From an uncultured Fluviicola sp. (lineage in GTDB: Bacteria > Bacteroidota > Bacteroidia > Flavobacteriales_D > Crocinitomicaceae), in contig NZ_CABHOL010000048.1 of assembly GCF_902168135.1 (NCBI RefSeq), forward strand, positions 28,204-92,203: a stretch of DNA of 64,000 nucleotides, written 5' to 3'. Shown here in pieces: positions 63,119 through 64,000 of this stretch. Position 1 is the first letter of the stretch; each line of letters opens with the position of its first letter. The notes under the pieces were generated by a model. It saw only the letters and a program-made list of their open reading frames with translations, did not search any database and had not been told where the DNA came from. Both the position numbers and the translations under genes were made by a program.

Positions 63119-63520
63119 ATGAACGACAAAACATATTTAGGAACCGGCTGGGCCTTTCCCGTGCGATTTAATCAGCTCGGTGTGCACCTGGTTTCAGACG
63201 AAGAAGATATTTGGGAAAGCCTGCGGATTTTGTTTTCCACCATTCCCGGCGAGCGTGTTTTTCGCTACAACTACGGCTGTCCGATCGATAAATGGGTCTT
63301 TTCGAAAATTGACCTTTCGGAACGCACCATGATCATCGACATCATCGAACAGGCTATCCGCGACGGAGAACCTCGTATCGTGACAGATTCTGTAGATGTG
63401 GAAGTACGCGACCCCCTGGAAGGAATTCTGTGGATAAAAGTAGAATTCACTATCCGGCAGACAAACAGCCGAAGCAGCATGGTTTATCCATTCTACTTTT
63501 TGGAAGGAACACAACTTTAA
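63119..63520 (+). CDS. CIS baseplate protein, gp25/GPW type
   Basis: A 133-residue gp25-family baseplate wedge protein (VSDEEDIWESLRILFSTIPGERVFRYNYGCPIDKWVF, and DVEVRDPLEGILWIKVEFTIRQTNSR). Joins baseplate and sheath. It is the last gene before a ~180-bp repeat-rich spacer. Confidence 0.93.
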   Translation: MNDKTYLGTGWAFPVRFNQLGVHLVSDEEDIWESLRILFSTIPGERVFRYNYGCPIDKWVFSKIDLSERTMIIDIIEQAIRDGEPRIVTDSVDVEVRDPLEGILWIKVEFTIRQTNSRSSMVYPFYFLEGTQL

Positions 63521-63700
63521 TAATTACGAATTACGAATGCCTAATTACGAATTGAAAGGCTGACTTCGACTCCGCTGCGCCTTTGCTGTAGCTCTTCACC
63601 TTTGCGTAACCGCTATGGTGGAGCAAGGTCTGCGTAAGCATTCAGTCACCTTTAAAAATTTGAACTAATTGAACATTTAGACTTTTGAACATTTAAAACT
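63521..63700. other. Repeat-rich spacer within the CIS locus
   Basis: 180 bp: AATTACGAATTACGAATG-type words (63521-63553), a segment with GC-rich words reminiscent of repeat R2 (63556-63650, CTCCGCTGCGCC, CTTTGCGTAACCG), and TTTGAAC words (63655-63695). No gene. It separates gp25 from the next CIS gene, unlike the tight spacing before. Confidence 0.5.
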
Positions 63701-64000
63701 TTGGAATCAAGAGACGGACATAGCAGAAAAGATCGTTTAGATCGCTTGCGCGTTCCCGGCAATTTTAAAATGCTGGATAACGACAAAGCCGTCATGCTCG
63801 AAAAATTGATCCAAATAGCGAAATGGATCCATTTTTACAATGAACAGAATGTTCCCCAGGAATACTTTGACAGTTTCCTCGGAGAGTTGAAGGCCCTGTT
63901 GAAAAGCATCCATCTGAAGCATTCGCATGAAGCCATCGGAAAGATGGAACCTTCCCAGGCGCTGCTCCTTGCTTTTGTAGAAAACCTGCAAAAGGTGATG
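63701..64000 (+). CDS. Probable CIS baseplate (gpJ-like) protein, N-terminal part
   Basis: A frame open to the window edge, starting with TTG 63701 (an in-frame TGA at 63686 precedes it; ATG 63770 is the alternative start). The product begins ESRDGHSRKDRLDRLRVPG then DNDKAVMLEKLIQIAKWIHFYNEQNVP. The pattern R..RL.P..F..LD....ML..LI..A..I.FYN..N is typical of N-termini of baseplate J-like CIS proteins. Cut by the window edge; the C-terminal part must be checked. Confidence 0.65.
   Translation, partial: MESRDGHSRKDRLDRLRVPGNFKMLDNDKAVMLEKLIQIAKWIHFYNEQNVPQEYFDSFLGELKALLKSIHLKHSHEAIGKMEPSQALLLAFVENLQKVM

Noticed and set aside
55884..64000. Prophage rather than CIS
   Set aside because: Tail-like genes only; no capsid, terminase, portal or integrase is seen, and DUF4255/DUF5908/PAAR/VgrG-like context fits a CIS. 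The downstream part is not visible, so this stays open to a check.

Overview
The window looks like chromosomal DNA of a Bacteroidota bacterium, most likely a flavobacterium-type organism (Crocinitomicaceae/Fluviicola-like is my guess). The basis is: TonB-receptor and TonB-like genes, cargo proteins of the type IX secretion system (T9SS types A and B C-terminal signals), Bacteroidota promoter boxes (TAnnTTTG with an upstream TTG), few Shine-Dalgarno sequences, and many protein families typical of that phylum. No rRNA, tRNA or CRISPR array was recognised.

Layout. (1) 1-1817: 5' part of an outer-membrane TonB-dependent receptor (minus strand, cut by the window edge) divergent from a TonB-C-terminal-domain protein. 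(2) 1843-13281: a seven-gene, tightly overlapping minus-strand defence operon read hsdM - hsdS - DUF262 - DUF262/DUF1524 (GmrSD-like) - hsdR - DUF45/YgjP-type zinc peptidase - small possible PD-(D/E)XK protein. It combines a complete type I restriction-modification system with type-IV-restriction-like subunits and is visibly more AT-rich than its neighbours. (3) 13368-17094: two small membrane proteins, then a repeat-rich stretch holding two dispersed repeat families, a 22-bp tandem repeat, one hypothetical gene and a broken copy of its 3' end. (4) 17095-24236: lipoprotein, membrane proteins, TPR protein, and two tandem paralogous seven-repeat secreted proteins with T9SS signals, followed by another repeat copy. 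(5) 24237-41135: housekeeping and envelope genes (class I fumarase, histidine kinase, family 9 glycosyltransferase, GxxExxY protein, ClC channel with CBS domains, a large T9SS type B protein, a paired M16 peptidase operon with a nitronate monooxygenase-like enzyme). (6) 41770-50200: an outer-membrane HAEPLYID-type protein, a lipoprotein, and an RND efflux operon (MFP-RND-outer membrane factor) next to an AraC-type regulator. (7) 50405-53713: thioesterase, SDR and thiolase genes with a TetR regulator; near-identical palindromes precede both the thiolase and the tetR gene. (8) 53771-55521: two small hypotheticals and a DUF72 gene that appears frameshifted at its 5' end. (9) 55884-64000: start of a contractile injection system (CIS) locus on the plus strand: HTH protein, DUF4255 (Pvc16-like), an unknown 237-aa protein, sheath, two tube proteins, a 53-aa DUF5908 protein, LysM tube/baseplate protein, VgrG-like spike, PAAR tip, gp25 baseplate, and the start of a further probable baseplate gene.

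Most interesting signals: the compound type I R-M/GmrSD operon; the CIS locus; a structured dispersed repeat whose stems covary between copies; a family of perfect intergenic palindromes; a recurring promoter box ending only 4-5 nt upstream of ATG, suggesting leaderless mRNAs; and the two-site TetR regulon.
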